A stretch of 64,000 bases of DNA from Peptoniphilus lacydonensis (GCF_900106515.1 NZ_FNWF01000003.1:1302001-1366000), one strand, 5' to 3'; positions 9,666 to 19,478 are shown, counted from the stretch's first letter. Notes: a model not told the origin generated them from the sequence alone. Numbers and translations: made by a program.

Positions 9666-11204
9666 ATGAACAAAGTAGTATTAACAGGTAATGATCTAGA
9701 TCTTGAGCAACTAGTAGCTGTTACAAGAAATCATGTTGAAGTAGAAATTGACGAAAAGGCAATTGCTGATGTAAACAAATCAAGAGAATATGTTGAAGAA
9801 ATTGTTGAAGAAGAAAGAGTTGTTTACGGAATCAACACTGGATTTGGTTCACTTTCAAGAGTAAGTATTTCTAAAGAAGATTCAGCTCAACTTCAAGAAA
9901 ATATTATTAGAACTCACGCTTCTGGTTTTGGCAATCCACTTCCTGAAGATGAAGTAAGAGCAGTTATGCTTATTAGAATTAATTCATTATTAAAGGGAGT
10001 TTCTGGTATTAGACTTTCTACAATTGAATTACTTCTTGAAATGTTAAACAAGAATGTTGTTCCATTTATTCCTGAAAAAGGATCTCTTGGAGCTTCTGGT
10101 GACTTAGCACCACTTGCACACATGGTTCTTCCAATGCTTGGACTTGGTAAAGCTTATTATGATGGAGAACTTCTTCCAGGAAAAGAAGCTATGCAAAAAG
10201 CAGGTCTTGAACCAATTGAACTTGCAGCAAAAGAAGGTCTTGCACTAATAAATGGTACTACTGTTCTTACTGCAACTGGCGCACTTGCTCTTTATGATGC
10301 ACTTAAGCTTTCTAAAATTGCAGATATCGCTGGAGCAATGGCATGTGAATCTTCTAGAGGAATTATTGACGCATTCTGGGAAGAACTTCACACAATTAGA
10401 CCTCACGCAGGATCACTTAAGACTGCTGAAAATTTAAGAAATATTCTTGAAGGATCAACTTATGTAACTCACACTGCTGAACTTAGAGTTCAAGATGCTT
10501 ATACTTTCAGATGTATGCCACAAATTCACGGAGCTTCTAAAGATACTCTTGAATATGTTAAAGAAAAAGTTGAAATCGAACTTAACTCTGCAACTGATAA
10601 CCCAATTATCACTCATGATGGAAAAGTAATTTCTGGTGGTAACTTCCATGGAGAATTAATGGCTCAACCATTTGACTTCTTAGCAATTGCAGTTTCTGAA
10701 CTTGGAAATGTTTCTGAAAGAAGAATTGAAAGAATGGTTAACACTACACTTTCAGGAATGCCTTCTTTCCTAGTTAAACACCCAGGACTTAATTCAGGAT
10801 TTATGATTACTCAATATGCAGCAGCAGCTTTAGCATCTGAAAATAAAACTTTATCTCACCCAGCAAGTGTTGACTCAATAACATCTTGCGAAAACCAAGA
10901 AGACTTTGTATCAATGGGTAACTGGGCTTCTAGAAAAGTTAGAGAAGTTGTTAAAAACACTGCAAGAATTTTAACTACTGAACTTATGATAGCAGCACAA
11001 GCTCTTGACTTTAGAATGGAAATGGAAGAAAACAAATTCGAACTTGGTAAAGGTACAAAAGTTGCTCACGATATAATTAGAAATCAAGTTGCTTTCATAG
11101 AAGATGATTCAAAAATTGAAATTTATGAAGAACTTGAAAAAGCTCAAGAATTAATTAATTCTGGAAAACTTCTAGAAGAAGTTGAAAAAGTGGTAGAACT
11201 TTAA
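9666..11204 (+). CDS. hutH: Histidine ammonia-lyase
   Basis: A 512-aa enzyme that converts L-histidine to urocanate and ammonia, the first step of histidine fermentation. The Ala-Ser-Gly triad that forms the MIO prosthetic group is residues 143-145 in GSLGASGDLAPLAHM. Also visible are GINTGFGSLS at about 57 and QDAYTFRCMPQIHG in the middle. Length and motifs are those of a full HutH. It heads an operon whose later genes handle formiminoglutamate and formimino-folate. Urocanase (hutU) and imidazolonepropionase (hutI) are not in the window, so the pathway is completed elsewhere or urocanate is the product. Confidence 0.97.
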   Translation: MNKVVLTGNDLDLEQLVAVTRNHVEVEIDEKAIADVNKSREYVEEIVEEERVVYGINTGFGSLSRVSISKEDSAQLQENIIRTHASGFGNPLPEDEVRAVMLIRINSLLKGVSGIRLSTIELLLEMLNKNVVPFIPEKGSLGASGDLAPLAHMVLPMLGLGKAYYDGELLPGKEAMQKAGLEPIELAAKEGLALINGTTVLTATGALALYDALKLSKIADIAGAMACESSRGIIDAFWEELHTIRPHAGSLKTAENLRNILEGSTYVTHTAELRVQDAYTFRCMPQIHGASKDTLEYVKEKVEIELNSATDNPIITHDGKVISGGNFHGELMAQPFDFLAIAVSELGNVSERRIERMVNTTLSGMPSFLVKHPGLNSGFMITQYAAAALASENKTLSHPASVDSITSCENQEDFVSMGNWASRKVREVVKNTARILTTELMIAAQALDFRMEMEENKFELGKGTKVAHDIIRNQVAFIEDDSKIEIYEELEKAQELINSGKLLEEVEKVVEL

Positions 11205-11271
11205 TAAATTGGTTATAATATAATTGTAAGAATTAGTAAAAAGTATTAAATATTCGACGGGAGGAAATAAA

Positions 11272-12165
11272 TTGAAAAGAGTAATGTGTATTCCTAACTA
11301 TTCTGAAGGTAGAGACCTAAAGAAAGTTGAAAAGATCACTGAATGTTTTAGAGCAAAAGAAAATATTAAATTAATTGACTATCAACCAGATGCTGATCAC
11401 AACAGACTTGTTGTTGAAGTAATTGGCGAACCTGAAGCTGTAATTGATGCAGTTCTTGAATCTGTAAAAGTTGCAACTGAAGTAATTGATATGTCTAAAC
11501 ACAAAGGTGCTCACCCAAGAATGGGAGCAGTAGATGTTGTACCTTTCGTTCCAGTAACTGAATGTACTACTGAAGAATGTGTTGAATATGCAAAAAGAGT
11601 TGGTAAAGCAATAGGTGATATGGGAATACCTGTATATCTATATGAAGATGCAGCTTCAACTCCTGCTAGAAAGAACTTAGCAAAAGTTAGAAAAGGACAA
11701 TACGAAGGATTCTTTGACAAAATTAAAGAAGATGAATGGAAACCTGACTTTGGTCCACAAGAAATGAATGAAAAATCTGGAGCTACTGCTGTTGCAGCAA
11801 GATTCCACTTAGTTGCATTTAATGTAAACTTAGATACACCAAATCTTGAAATTGCTGATAAAATTGCAAAAACAGTTCGTCACATTGGTGGAGGATTAAG
11901 ATTTGTTAAGGCTATTGGACTTGAACTTGAAGAAAAAGGACAAACTCAAGTATCTATGAACCTTGTTAACTTCGAAAAAACTGCAATTTATCAAGCTCTT
12001 GAAATGGTAAAATCAGAAGCCAAGAGATATGGAGTAACTGTTGTTAACACTGAACTTATTGGACTTCTTCCATTACAAGCTTTAGTTGATTCAGCAGCTT
12101 ACTATATGCAAATTGATGGTTTAAAACAAGAACAAGTTCTTGAAACATTATTAATTGAGGAGTGA
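11272..12165 (+). CDS. ftcD: Glutamate formimidoyltransferase
   Basis: A 297-aa enzyme that transfers the formimino group of N-formimino-L-glutamate to tetrahydrofolate and releases glutamate. It is the stand-alone formiminotransferase domain; in animals the domain is fused to the cyclodeaminase, which here is the separate gene fchA. Diagnostic segments are CIPNYSEGRD at the N-terminus, DYQPDADHNRLVVEV, HKGAHPRMGAVDVVPF and LVAFNVNL. The start is TTG, 7 nt after GGGAGG; an internal ATG four codons on is a weaker choice. A TATAAT 55 nt upstream may give extra initiation but lacks a good -35. Confidence 0.95.
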   Translation: MKRVMCIPNYSEGRDLKKVEKITECFRAKENIKLIDYQPDADHNRLVVEVIGEPEAVIDAVLESVKVATEVIDMSKHKGAHPRMGAVDVVPFVPVTECTTEECVEYAKRVGKAIGDMGIPVYLYEDAASTPARKNLAKVRKGQYEGFFDKIKEDEWKPDFGPQEMNEKSGATAVAARFHLVAFNVNLDTPNLEIADKIAKTVRHIGGGLRFVKAIGLELEEKGQTQVSMNLVNFEKTAIYQALEMVKSEAKRYGVTVVNTELIGLLPLQALVDSAAYYMQIDGLKQEQVLETLLIEE

Positions 12166-12170
12166 TATAA

Positions 12171-13850
12171 ATGGCATTTAAAACAGATATACAAATAGCT
12201 GACGAAGCCACAATGTTTCCTATTGAAGAAGTTGCTGCTAAAATTGGAATTGAAAAAGACGATCTTGAACAATACGGTAAATATAAAACAAAAATTTCTT
12301 GGGAAGCTATTAAAAAAATAGATGAAAATAATGAAAATGGTAAACTAATTTTAGTTTCTGCAATCAGCCCAACACCAGCAGGAGAAGGTAAATCAACTGT
12401 ATCTATTGGACTTTCTCAAGCACTTAATAGAATTGGTAAAAAATCTGCAGTAGCACTTCGTGAACCATCTCTTGGACCAGTTTTTGGTGTTAAAGGTGGA
12501 GCTGCAGGTGGCGGATACTCACAAGTAGTTCCTATGGAAGATATCAATCTTCACTTCACGGGAGATTTACACGCAATGACAGCTGCAAATAACTTAATTT
12601 CAGCTTGTATTGACAATCACATTCACCAAGGTAATGCTCTTAGAATTGATTCAAGACAAATTACTTGGAAAAGAGTAATTGATATGAATGACAGATCTCT
12701 TAGAAATGTTGTTATATCTCTTGGTAAAAAAGCAGATGGATTCCCTAGAGAAGACCACTTTATGATTACAGTTGCATCAGAAATTATGGCAGTTCTTTGT
12801 CTTTCAGAAAATATCGAAGACTTAAAAAATAGACTTGCTAAGATGATTGTTGCATACAATCTTGATGGAGAACCTGTAACTGTTGCAGATCTTGAAATCC
12901 AAGGTGCAGTTGCAATGCTTCTTAAAGATGCGTTAAAACCAAATATGGTACAAACTCTAGAAAATACACCAGCATTTATTCATGGTGGACCTTTCGCAAA
13001 TATTGCTCATGGATGTAACTCAGTTTTAGCTACTAAACTTGCACTTAAGACTAGTGATTATGCTGTTACAGAAGCTGGTTTCGGTGCAGACCTTGGTGCA
13101 GAAAAATTCATGGATATCAAGTGTAGAAAAGCTGGAATTTCTCCAGATGCTGTTGTAATTGTAGCAACAATTAGAGCATTAAAAATGCATGGTGGAGTTG
13201 ACAAAAAAGAATTAAAAGGCGAAAACATTGAAGCTCTTGAAAAAGGATTTGCAAATTTAAGACGTCACGTTGAAAATGTTAAAAAGTTCGGCGTATCTCC
13301 TATTATTGCAATAAATAGATTTGACACAGACTCTGAAGCTGAAATCGAAAAATTAAAAGAACTTTGCAAAGAACTTGGAGTAAGAATTTCCCTTTGTGAA
13401 TGTTTCGCAAAAGGTGGCGAAGGTGCAGAAGACCTAGCTAAACAAGTTGTTGAACTAATCGACGAAGGAAATAAAGACTTTAAATATCTTTATGATGAAA
13501 ATGACAGCATAACAGATAAAGTAAATAAGATTGTTACTGAAATTTATAGAGGTAGACAAGCAAAATTTACTACTGCTGCTAAAAAACAAGTTAAAAAACT
13601 TGAAGAGCTTGGACTTGACAAACTTCCAATTTGTGTAGCAAAAACTCAATTCTCATTTACAGATGATAAGAATATAATGGGAGCACCAACTGATTTTGAC
13701 ATTGAAATTCAAGATGTAAGAGTTTCTGCAGGAGCAGGTTTTATCGTTGTTCAAACATCTAATATCATGGTAATGCCAGGACTTCCAAAAGTACCAGCTG
13801 CCAACAAGATGGATATTGACAATGATGGAGTTATCACTGGATTATTCTAG
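12171..13850 (+). CDS. fhs: Formate--tetrahydrofolate ligase
   Basis: A 559-aa enzyme interconverting formate, ATP and tetrahydrofolate with 10-formyl-THF. In histidine degraders it can run backward, making ATP from formyl-THF. The P-loop TPAGEGKS spans residues 68-75. Other typical segments are [32 protein letters not shown] and [14 protein letters not shown]. It sits between ftcD and fchA with 5- to 8-nt gaps and its own ribosome binding site (GAGGAGTG), tying one-carbon recovery to histidine breakdown. Methenyl-THF cyclohydrolase (folD), needed to link fchA to fhs, is not in the window. Confidence 0.98.
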   Translation: MAFKTDIQIADEATMFPIEEVAAKIGIEKDDLEQYGKYKTKISWEAIKKIDENNENGKLILVSAISPTPAGEGKSTVSIGLSQALNRIGKKSAVALREPSLGPVFGVKGGAAGGGYSQVVPMEDINLHFTGDLHAMTAANNLISACIDNHIHQGNALRIDSRQITWKRVIDMNDRSLRNVVISLGKKADGFPREDHFMITVASEIMAVLCLSENIEDLKNRLAKMIVAYNLDGEPVTVADLEIQGAVAMLLKDALKPNMVQTLENTPAFIHGGPFANIAHGCNSVLATKLALKTSDYAVTEAGFGADLGAEKFMDIKCRKAGISPDAVVIVATIRALKMHGGVDKKELKGENIEALEKGFANLRRHVENVKKFGVSPIIAINRFDTDSEAEIEKLKELCKELGVRISLCECFAKGGEGAEDLAKQVVELIDEGNKDFKYLYDENDSITDKVNKIVTEIYRGRQAKFTTAAKKQVKKLEELGLDKLPICVAKTQFSFTDDKNIMGAPTDFDIEIQDVRVSAGAGFIVVQTSNIMVMPGLPKVPAANKMDIDNDGVITGLF

Positions 13851-13858
13851 GAGGAAAA

Positions 13859-14485
13859 ATGCTTAAAGATTTAAATATAGTTGAATTCGCAGACGAAACT
13901 GCATCAAATTCACCAGCACCAGGAGGTGGATCCATTGCTGCACTTAATGCATCAATGGCTGCTTCACTTCTTGCAATGGTTGCAGGATTAACTGTTGGAA
14001 AGAAAAAGTATATGGACGTTTCTGAAAGAATGGAAGAACTTCAAACAGAACTTAATAAATACAAAGATGAATTTGTTGAAGGAATAGATAGAGATGCAAA
14101 CTCTTTTAATGGAGTTATGGATGCAATGAAACTTCCTAAGGAAACTGACGAAGAAAAAGAACTTAGATCAGAAAAGATTCAAGAAGGATACAAAGCTGCA
14201 ATCGAAGTACCTCTTGGACTTGGAACTAAAGTTACAGAACTTTACGACTATGCAAGAGAACTTGCAGAAAAAGGAAATTCTAATGCAATCACTGATGTTG
14301 CAGTAGCTCTATTAAATATTAAAGCTGCAGTTGAAGGAGCATTCTTAAATGTAATCATCAACTTAAATTCTCTTAAAAATCAAGATTATAGACGTGAACT
14401 TGAAGAAAAAATGGATTCTGTAAGAAAAATTGTAGATAAAAATCACGAAGAAATAATGAAAATAGTAGATGAAAAATTAGTATGA
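13859..14485 (+). CDS. fchA: Formimidoyltetrahydrofolate cyclodeaminase
   Basis: A 208-aa all-helical enzyme that converts 5-formimino-THF, made by FtcD, to 5,10-methenyl-THF and ammonia. The N-terminal hallmark SPAPGGGSIAALNASMAASL is present, with MVAGLTVGKKKY after it. Full family length. The ATG follows AGGAGGAAAA. The last 4 nt (ATGA) overlap the next gene, so the GlmL-like protein is translationally coupled to it. Confidence 0.95.
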   Translation: MLKDLNIVEFADETASNSPAPGGGSIAALNASMAASLLAMVAGLTVGKKKYMDVSERMEELQTELNKYKDEFVEGIDRDANSFNGVMDAMKLPKETDEEKELRSEKIQEGYKAAIEVPLGLGTKVTELYDYARELAEKGNSNAITDVAVALLNIKAAVEGAFLNVIINLNSLKNQDYRRELEEKMDSVRKIVDKNHEEIMKIVDEKLV

Positions 14486-15825
14486 TATATCTTTTAGTCG
14501 ATGTTGGATCAACCTATACAAAATTAAATTTAGTGGATACAGAAAAAAATGAAATTTTGGGCAGTGCGTCAAGTTACACTACTGTGGAAACTGACGTCAG
14601 AGAAGGCTTCAACAAAGCTTACGAAAAATTATCAAAAAAGACTGATGTCAAATATGATAAAATTTTAGGTTGCTCTTCAGCATCAGGAGGACTAAAAGTT
14701 GTGGCAATTGGTTTTTCAAAAAATCTTACAACTAATGCCGCAAGACTTGCTTCACTGTCTAGCGGTGCCAGAATTTTAAAGGTTTATTCTTATGAACTTT
14801 CTTTAGAAGACGTAGAAGAAATAAAAAATTCTGGTGCTGACATTATTGTTTTGTGCGGTGGAACAGATCATGGAAATCGAGAAAATATAATCTTTAATGC
14901 CAAAAAACTTGCACAGGAAAGTATAAAAATTCCCATAGTTGTTGCTGGAAATATTGACACTCAAAAATATATAAAAGAAATTTTTTATAAAAAAGGAGTG
15001 CCATGTGAATTTACAGAAAATGTAATGCCAACTACAAATACAATAAATTATAAGCCACTTAGAAATGCAATTGGTAATATTTTTATAAAGACAATTGCCC
15101 ATGCCAAGGGTATTGATTTATTGAGCGAGAATTTTGAAGTACTTCTTCCAACACCTATTGCTGTTCAAAAGGCAATGTCAGTCTATGCAAAATATTTAGG
15201 TAAAGTAATTTTATCCGTTGATATTGGAGGAGCGACTACTGACATTCATTCAATTGGAAAAACTTATTATGGAGAAGAAAATGTAATATCGCCACCAATT
15301 GATGAACCCTTTGAAAAGAGAACTGTGGAAGGTGATATGGGAATGAGATATTCTGCAACGGCTCTTTATGAATCAGTGGGAGATGAACCTTTCCTGAAAT
15401 TTGGAATAAATGATGCAAAAGAAAAGGTGGAATATAGATTTTTCCATACAGATTATGTTCCAGACAATGATGAAGATTTATTTTTTGACAATGCACTTTG
15501 TTATATTGCAACAAAGACATCTCTTGAGAGGCACATCGGTCATATAAAAAAAATTGAAACACCTACAAGAACTATTTATAAGCAGTATGGAAAAGATTTG
15601 AGGCCAGCAGAAATGTTTATCGGAACAGGTGGGTCACTAATAAATTCAGATGATCCTAAAAAAATTCTATCTGCGATAGGAGATTTAGATGATAAATATT
15701 TAATAAATGAAGATATAAAATATTATTTGGACGAGAAATATATTTTATCATCGGCAGGTCTTATAAGTACTGTTGACGAAAAAGCTTCCTACGAATTATT
15801 AAATAAATATTTAAAAGAATTATAA
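14482..15825 (+). CDS. GlmL/MutL-family mutase reactivation protein
   Basis: A 447-aa ASKHA-fold ATPase resembling the accessory protein of adenosylcobalamin-dependent methylaspartate (glutamate) mutase, thought to reactivate the cofactor-damaged enzyme. Phosphate-binding loops are visible at the N-terminus (LLVDVGSTYTKLNLVD) and at LSVDIGGATTDIHSIG. Other family landmarks are LCGGTDHGNRENI, ENVMPTTNTINYKP, KRTVEGDMGMRYSA and PAEMFIGTGGSLI. The ATGA overlap with fchA places it firmly in the histidine operon. The mutase subunits GlmS/GlmE are not in the window. It could instead serve another B12 mutase such as an aminomutase, so no gene symbol is assigned. Confidence 0.8.
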   Translation: MIYLLVDVGSTYTKLNLVDTEKNEILGSASSYTTVETDVREGFNKAYEKLSKKTDVKYDKILGCSSASGGLKVVAIGFSKNLTTNAARLASLSSGARILKVYSYELSLEDVEEIKNSGADIIVLCGGTDHGNRENIIFNAKKLAQESIKIPIVVAGNIDTQKYIKEIFYKKGVPCEFTENVMPTTNTINYKPLRNAIGNIFIKTIAHAKGIDLLSENFEVLLPTPIAVQKAMSVYAKYLGKVILSVDIGGATTDIHSIGKTYYGEENVISPPIDEPFEKRTVEGDMGMRYSATALYESVGDEPFLKFGINDAKEKVEYRFFHTDYVPDNDEDLFFDNALCYIATKTSLERHIGHIKKIETPTRTIYKQYGKDLRPAEMFIGTGGSLINSDDPKKILSAIGDLDDKYLINEDIKYYLDEKYILSSAGLISTVDEKASYELLNKYLKEL

Positions 15826-15859
15826 AAAAGAAGTTGTCATTTGTGGCAACTTCTTTTTT
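15824..15859. terminator. Bidirectional terminator after the histidine operon
   Basis: A long stem (AAAAAAGAAGTTGTCA with TGGCAACTTCTTTTTT, one G-U pair) closed by TTTG, with A-tract and T-tract arms. It can stop both the histidine operon and the convergent minus-strand ORF. Confidence 0.9.
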
Positions 15860-15864
15860 AAGCT

Positions 15865-16326
15865 TTATTTTAATATAAAAAAGTAGATTAAGTAAAAATA
15901 TTCTACATATACAATTAATTGTAAAAGTATGAACAAATACAATTTATTTTTGGAACAAAATTCTGTTTTTTTAAAATAATATATATTTAGTATAAAAATT
16001 AGAATACTAATTAAAAGTATTAAATATAGAGAAATCCTAGGAGAAAATAAATTTGCAGTTTCAGGATAATATGAATCAAGAATTAAGGATATCAAGGGTG
16101 TTAATATAATTAAAGACAATAGATATAAATATTCAGTTCCTTTCTTATTTACATTCTCATCATATAGAAAAAATAATATGCCTAACAACATGCAAAATAT
16201 AGTCAAGTATGTTTTATCTATCACTAGGGATATAATTAAAGTAGTTAACAAAATATTTCTTAAAATAATTTCTTTGTATAAGTATTCTTTTTTAGACTTA
16301 TGTAAAATAAATATTATTCGCAGCAT
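15865..16326 (-). CDS. Hypothetical membrane protein
   Basis: A 153-aa ORF read towards the terminator. The product is very rich in Leu, Ile, Phe and Tyr, with about five hydrophobic segments (for example ILLTTLIISLVI, FCMLLGILFFLY, LLSLIILTPLISLIL and LYLILLISILIFIL) separated by short charged loops. That pattern fits a small polytopic membrane protein and not a random AT-rich ORF. No ribosome binding site precedes the ATG and an in-frame stop lies two codons upstream, so expression is doubtful. I recognise no family. It may be a decayed remnant. Confidence 0.4.
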   Translation of the reverse strand: MLRIIFILHKSKKEYLYKEIILRNILLTTLIISLVIDKTYLTIFCMLLGILFFLYDENVNKKGTEYLYLLSLIILTPLISLILDSYYPETANLFSPRISLYLILLISILIFILNIYYFKKTEFCSKNKLYLFILLQLIVYVEYFYLIYFFILK

Positions 16327-16399
16327 TTTTTATTTTTAAAGTGTCTTAATCTTTTAAAAATTCTATAAATAGTGTAAAATAGTGATGAGGAGTTTTGTC

Positions 16400-16894
16400 G
16401 TGGAATATTGGGATGTATATAATAAAAAAGGAAAGTGGAAAAGACGCGTTATAAGAAAAGGAGAGCGTCTTAAAAAAAGTGACTATCACATCATTGTTGA
16501 AGGATGGATTTTAAGAGATGATGGAAATTTTATTATTCAAAAAAGATCTCTCAATAAAAAGTCTTTTGCAGGTATGTGGTATTGTTCTGCTGGCGGGTCT
16601 GTAATATCAAGAGAAACACCAAAGGAAGGTATGATTCGGGAATTTGGAGAGGAACTTGGTGTTAATATAATAGAAGATGAACTCTCTCTTAAAAGAATTA
16701 TAACTGAAAATAATACAATATTTTACATTTTTTTAGTGCGAAAAAATATTTCTCTAAAGGATATAATTATGCAGGAAGAGGAAGTTATGGATGTGGCACT
16801 TGCAGATCCAGAAAAGATAAAGAAAATGGTGGAGGACAAAACTTTTATAGGACTTGATTACTACGAAAAATTTTTCGAAAGTATTTTTAAATAA
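16400..16894 (+). CDS. NUDIX hydrolase
   Basis: A 164-aa nucleoside-diphosphate-linked pyrophosphohydrolase. The 23-residue NUDIX box is complete: GSVISRE, seven residues, then REFGEELG; the Glu residues bind the catalytic Mg. The N-terminus (MEYWDVYNKKGKW) resembles the YfcD/isopentenyl-diphosphate-isomerase-like branch, whose substrates are mostly unknown. GTG at 16400 is chosen because GAGGAG lies 7 nt upstream and the protein then begins at the usual family position. In-frame starts at 16382/16385 overlap or precede that site. A TAAAAT at 16375-16380 may be its -10. Confidence 0.85.
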   Translation: MEYWDVYNKKGKWKRRVIRKGERLKKSDYHIIVEGWILRDDGNFIIQKRSLNKKSFAGMWYCSAGGSVISRETPKEGMIREFGEELGVNIIEDELSLKRIITENNTIFYIFLVRKNISLKDIIMQEEEVMDVALADPEKIKKMVEDKTFIGLDYYEKFFESIFK

Positions 16895-16895
16895 T

Positions 16896-16918
16896 CGTCT
16901 CGAGTGAGGCGTTTTTTT
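16896..16918 (+). terminator. Terminator-like hairpin immediately before cysS
   Basis: A 6-bp stem CGTCTC/GAGGCG (one G-U) with loop GAGT and seven T residues. Only two bases separate it from the cysS Shine-Dalgarno, so cysS must rely on readthrough or on a promoter inside the NUDIX gene. Confidence 0.7.
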
Positions 16919-16930
16919 ATAGGAGGATTT

Positions 16931-18328
16931 ATGAAATTATACAATACTCTAAGTAGAAAGAAGGAAGAATTTGTTCCAATTAAAGAGGGAGAGGTTGGAA
17001 TTTACAACTGTGGGCCAACTGTATACAATTTTATCCATGTGGGAAATGCCAGACCTCTTATTGTATTTGACACTCTCAGAAGATATTTTGAATATAAAGG
17101 CATAAAAGTAAAATTTGTTGTTAATTTTACTGATATTGATGACAAAATGATTAACAAGGCAAATGATGAAGGTGTTAAGGTTTCTGATATTGCAGAAAGA
17201 TATATTAAAGAATTTAAAAAAGATGCAAATGGACTTCATCTATATGATTATGAAACTTTGAACCCAAGGGCAACAGAACATATTGGTGAAATAATTTCTT
17301 TTGTAGGAACTTTAATAGATAAGGGAGCGGCTTATGTTTCAAATGGAGATGTTTATTTTGATATAAGTTATGCAAAGGATTATGGCAAGCTCTCCAAGAA
17401 AAATTTAGAAGATTTAATTTCCGGACACAGAGTTGACATAAATGACAACAAGAAGAATCCCCAAGACTTTGCTCTTTGGAAAAATAAAAAAGAAGGAGAA
17501 CCTTTCTGGAGTGCACCTTGGGGCGAAGGCAGACCTGGATGGCACATAGAATGTTCTGTAATGGCAAAGACACTTATTGGAGATAATATTGACATTCATA
17601 CTGGTGGAGAAGATTTGCAGTTTCCTCATCATGAAAATGAAATTGCTCAATCTGAAACTTGCAATGGAGTTCCTTTTGCAAATTATTGGCTACACAATGG
17701 CATGATAACTGTAGATAACGAAAAGATGAGTAAATCTAAGGGGAATTTCTTTACTGTAAGAGAAATTGCAGATGAGTTTGATCTAGAAGTGTTGAGATTT
17801 TTCCTTTTAACAACTCAATATCGTTCTCCAATTAATTTTTCAAGAGAAGTCATGGAGCAGACAAAAAATGCTAGCAAAAGACTTTACAATGCAAAGTATA
17901 AACTTGAAGATGCAATAGAAAAATCAAGTGTGGAAAAAATTTCTGATGAAGAAAAAAATTTATACAATTCTTTTGACAAGCATATAGAAAAATTTGAAAA
18001 TGCCATGGAAGATGATTTGAATACTGCCGATGCTATAACTGCAATTTTTGATTTAATAAAGGATATTAATTTAAATCTTGATGAAAATAATTCAAAGGAA
18101 ATGTTAAATAATACTTTAGAACTTTTAAAGAAGCTTACGAGAGTTCTTGGGATAATGGAAAATGACAGAGAAGAGCTTTCTCATGATATTGACAAGCTTA
18201 TCAAAGAGAGAAATGATGCAAGAAAGAATAAGGATTTTGCGAGAGCTGATGAAATTAGAGATAATTTAAAAGAAATGGGAATTGAAATAGAAGATACGAG
18301 AAGTGGGACAACTTGGAAGAGAATCTAA
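16931..18328 (+). CDS. cysS: Cysteinyl-tRNA synthetase
   Basis: A 465-aa class I aminoacyl-tRNA synthetase that charges tRNA-Cys. The HIGH-type motif is in NFIHVGNARP and the KMSKS loop is in EKMSKSKGNF. The zinc site that selects cysteine is formed by Cys in NCGPTVYN, Cys in HIECSVMA and His/Glu in HHENEIAQ. The C-terminal helical anticodon-recognition region is complete. The start is the ATG 4 nt after AGGAGGATTT; the upstream in-frame GTG lies within the preceding hairpin. The synteny with mrnC, rlmB and rae1 is that of Bacillus and Clostridia. Confidence 0.97.
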   Translation: MKLYNTLSRKKEEFVPIKEGEVGIYNCGPTVYNFIHVGNARPLIVFDTLRRYFEYKGIKVKFVVNFTDIDDKMINKANDEGVKVSDIAERYIKEFKKDANGLHLYDYETLNPRATEHIGEIISFVGTLIDKGAAYVSNGDVYFDISYAKDYGKLSKKNLEDLISGHRVDINDNKKNPQDFALWKNKKEGEPFWSAPWGEGRPGWHIECSVMAKTLIGDNIDIHTGGEDLQFPHHENEIAQSETCNGVPFANYWLHNGMITVDNEKMSKSKGNFFTVREIADEFDLEVLRFFLLTTQYRSPINFSREVMEQTKNASKRLYNAKYKLEDAIEKSSVEKISDEEKNLYNSFDKHIEKFENAMEDDLNTADAITAIFDLIKDINLNLDENNSKEMLNNTLELLKKLTRVLGIMENDREELSHDIDKLIKERNDARKNKDFARADEIRDNLKEMGIEIEDTRSGTTWKRI

Positions 18329-18720
18329 ACTTTTTAGAAGTTAAAAATTATAAAGAGAGCGAAATAAGAGAACTTAGTCCTTTAGCACTGGCATATATTG
18401 GTGATGCTTGTTATGAAATTTTGGTTAGAAGTAAAATTTTGGATTTGAGGAAAAATCCAAATAAACTTCACAGAGAGAGCATAAAGTTTGTGCGTGCAAA
18501 AGGACAAAGGGATCTTTTTGAAAAGATAGAGGATATGCTTACAGAAGATGAGATGAGAATTTTCAAAAGAGGAAGGAATGCCAAATCGCACACTGTTCCT
18601 AAAAATGCAGATCCAATTGATTACAGAATAGCCACAGGAGTAGAAGCACTTTTTGGTTATCTCTATCTTTTAAAAAGATATGATAGAATACGAGAGTTAT
18701 TTAGGGAGATGATTAAATGA
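18313..18720 (+). CDS. mrnC: Mini-ribonuclease 3
   Basis: A 135-aa RNase III-like dimeric nuclease without the double-stranded-RNA-binding domain. In Bacillus it matures 23S rRNA. Family segments [19 protein letters not shown] (with the catalytic Asp and Glu), [13 protein letters not shown] and [14 protein letters not shown] are all present. The TTG start lies inside the 3' end of cysS (16-nt overlap). No ATG occurs before the conserved LAYIGD segment, so TTG is the only reasonable start. Its last codons overlap thyX by 4 nt. Confidence 0.92.
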   Translation: MEENLNFLEVKNYKESEIRELSPLALAYIGDACYEILVRSKILDLRKNPNKLHRESIKFVRAKGQRDLFEKIEDMLTEDEMRIFKRGRNAKSHTVPKNADPIDYRIATGVEALFGYLYLLKRYDRIRELFREMIK

Positions 18721-19478
18721 AGGTAAAAATTATTTCACATACAATGGAACCAGAGAAGACCATTGCATCTGCTGCAAAACTTTGCTATTCAAGAGTTGGA
18801 GTGGAGGAAATCACTGAAAATTTGACAGAGGAATCTACGGAAAAATTTTTAAATAGACTTATGTCTTTTTCGCATGTATCTCCATTGGAACATGTCAGTT
18901 TTACCTTTGCAATAGAAGGGGTGTCTAGGACACTTACACATCAGCTTGTAAGGCATAGAATTGCATCATATTCGCAACAGTCACAGAGATATGTAAAGCT
19001 TGATAGTTTTGAGTACATTATTCCGCCTCAAATAGAAAAAAATGAAGAGGCAAAGAAAGTTTTTATAGAGGCAATGAAAAGGGATCAAGAGGATTACGAT
19101 AAATTAGTAGAAATTCTTGTAAATGAGAATGCAAAACCCCTTATTGAAAATGGAATGGATGAAAAAAAGGCAAAAAAATCTGTTGAAAAAATGTCCATTG
19201 AAGATGCAAGATATGTTTTTCCAAATGCTTGTGAAACAAAAATTGTTGTTACAATGAATGTTAGGACTCTACAACATTTCTTTACAGTGAGATGTTGCGA
19301 GAGAGCACAGTGGGAGATTAGAGAGCTTGCAACAGAAATGTTAAGAGAAGTAAAAGAGGTTGCCCCACTTTTATTTAGAGATGAAGGCCCAGCTTGTGTT
19401 ACAGGTCTATGTCCAGAAGGCAATATGACTTGCGGCAAAGCAAAAGAAATTAGAGAGAAGTTTAAGAATTTAAAATGA
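18717..19478 (+). CDS. thyX: Flavin-dependent thymidylate synthase
   Basis: A 253-aa FAD-dependent enzyme making dTMP from dUMP with methylene-THF, in place of ThyA. The ThyX motif occurs as [14 protein letters not shown] (Arg79 onward); the usual RHRxxSxNxxSxRY is changed at one position (Gln for Asn). [12 protein letters not shown] and the C-terminal region with [13 protein letters not shown] fit the longer Clostridial form. ATGA overlaps couple it to mrnC and rlmB. Its folate need connects loosely to the one-carbon genes a few kb upstream. Confidence 0.95.
   Translation: MKVKIISHTMEPEKTIASAAKLCYSRVGVEEITENLTEESTEKFLNRLMSFSHVSPLEHVSFTFAIEGVSRTLTHQLVRHRIASYSQQSQRYVKLDSFEYIIPPQIEKNEEAKKVFIEAMKRDQEDYDKLVEILVNENAKPLIENGMDEKKAKKSVEKMSIEDARYVFPNACETKIVVTMNVRTLQHFFTVRCCERAQWEIRELATEMLREVKEVAPLLFRDEGPACVTGLCPEGNMTCGKAKEIREKFKNLK

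Noticed and set aside
11182-11219. Separate ftcD promoter (TTGAAA and TATAAT)
   Set aside because: The spacer would be 26 nt and there is no extended -10, so it is not a credible sigma-A promoter.
16895-16930. T-box riboswitch before cysS
   Set aside because: The region between the NUDIX stop and cysS is only 36 nt, too short for a T-box, and no T-box consensus is visible.
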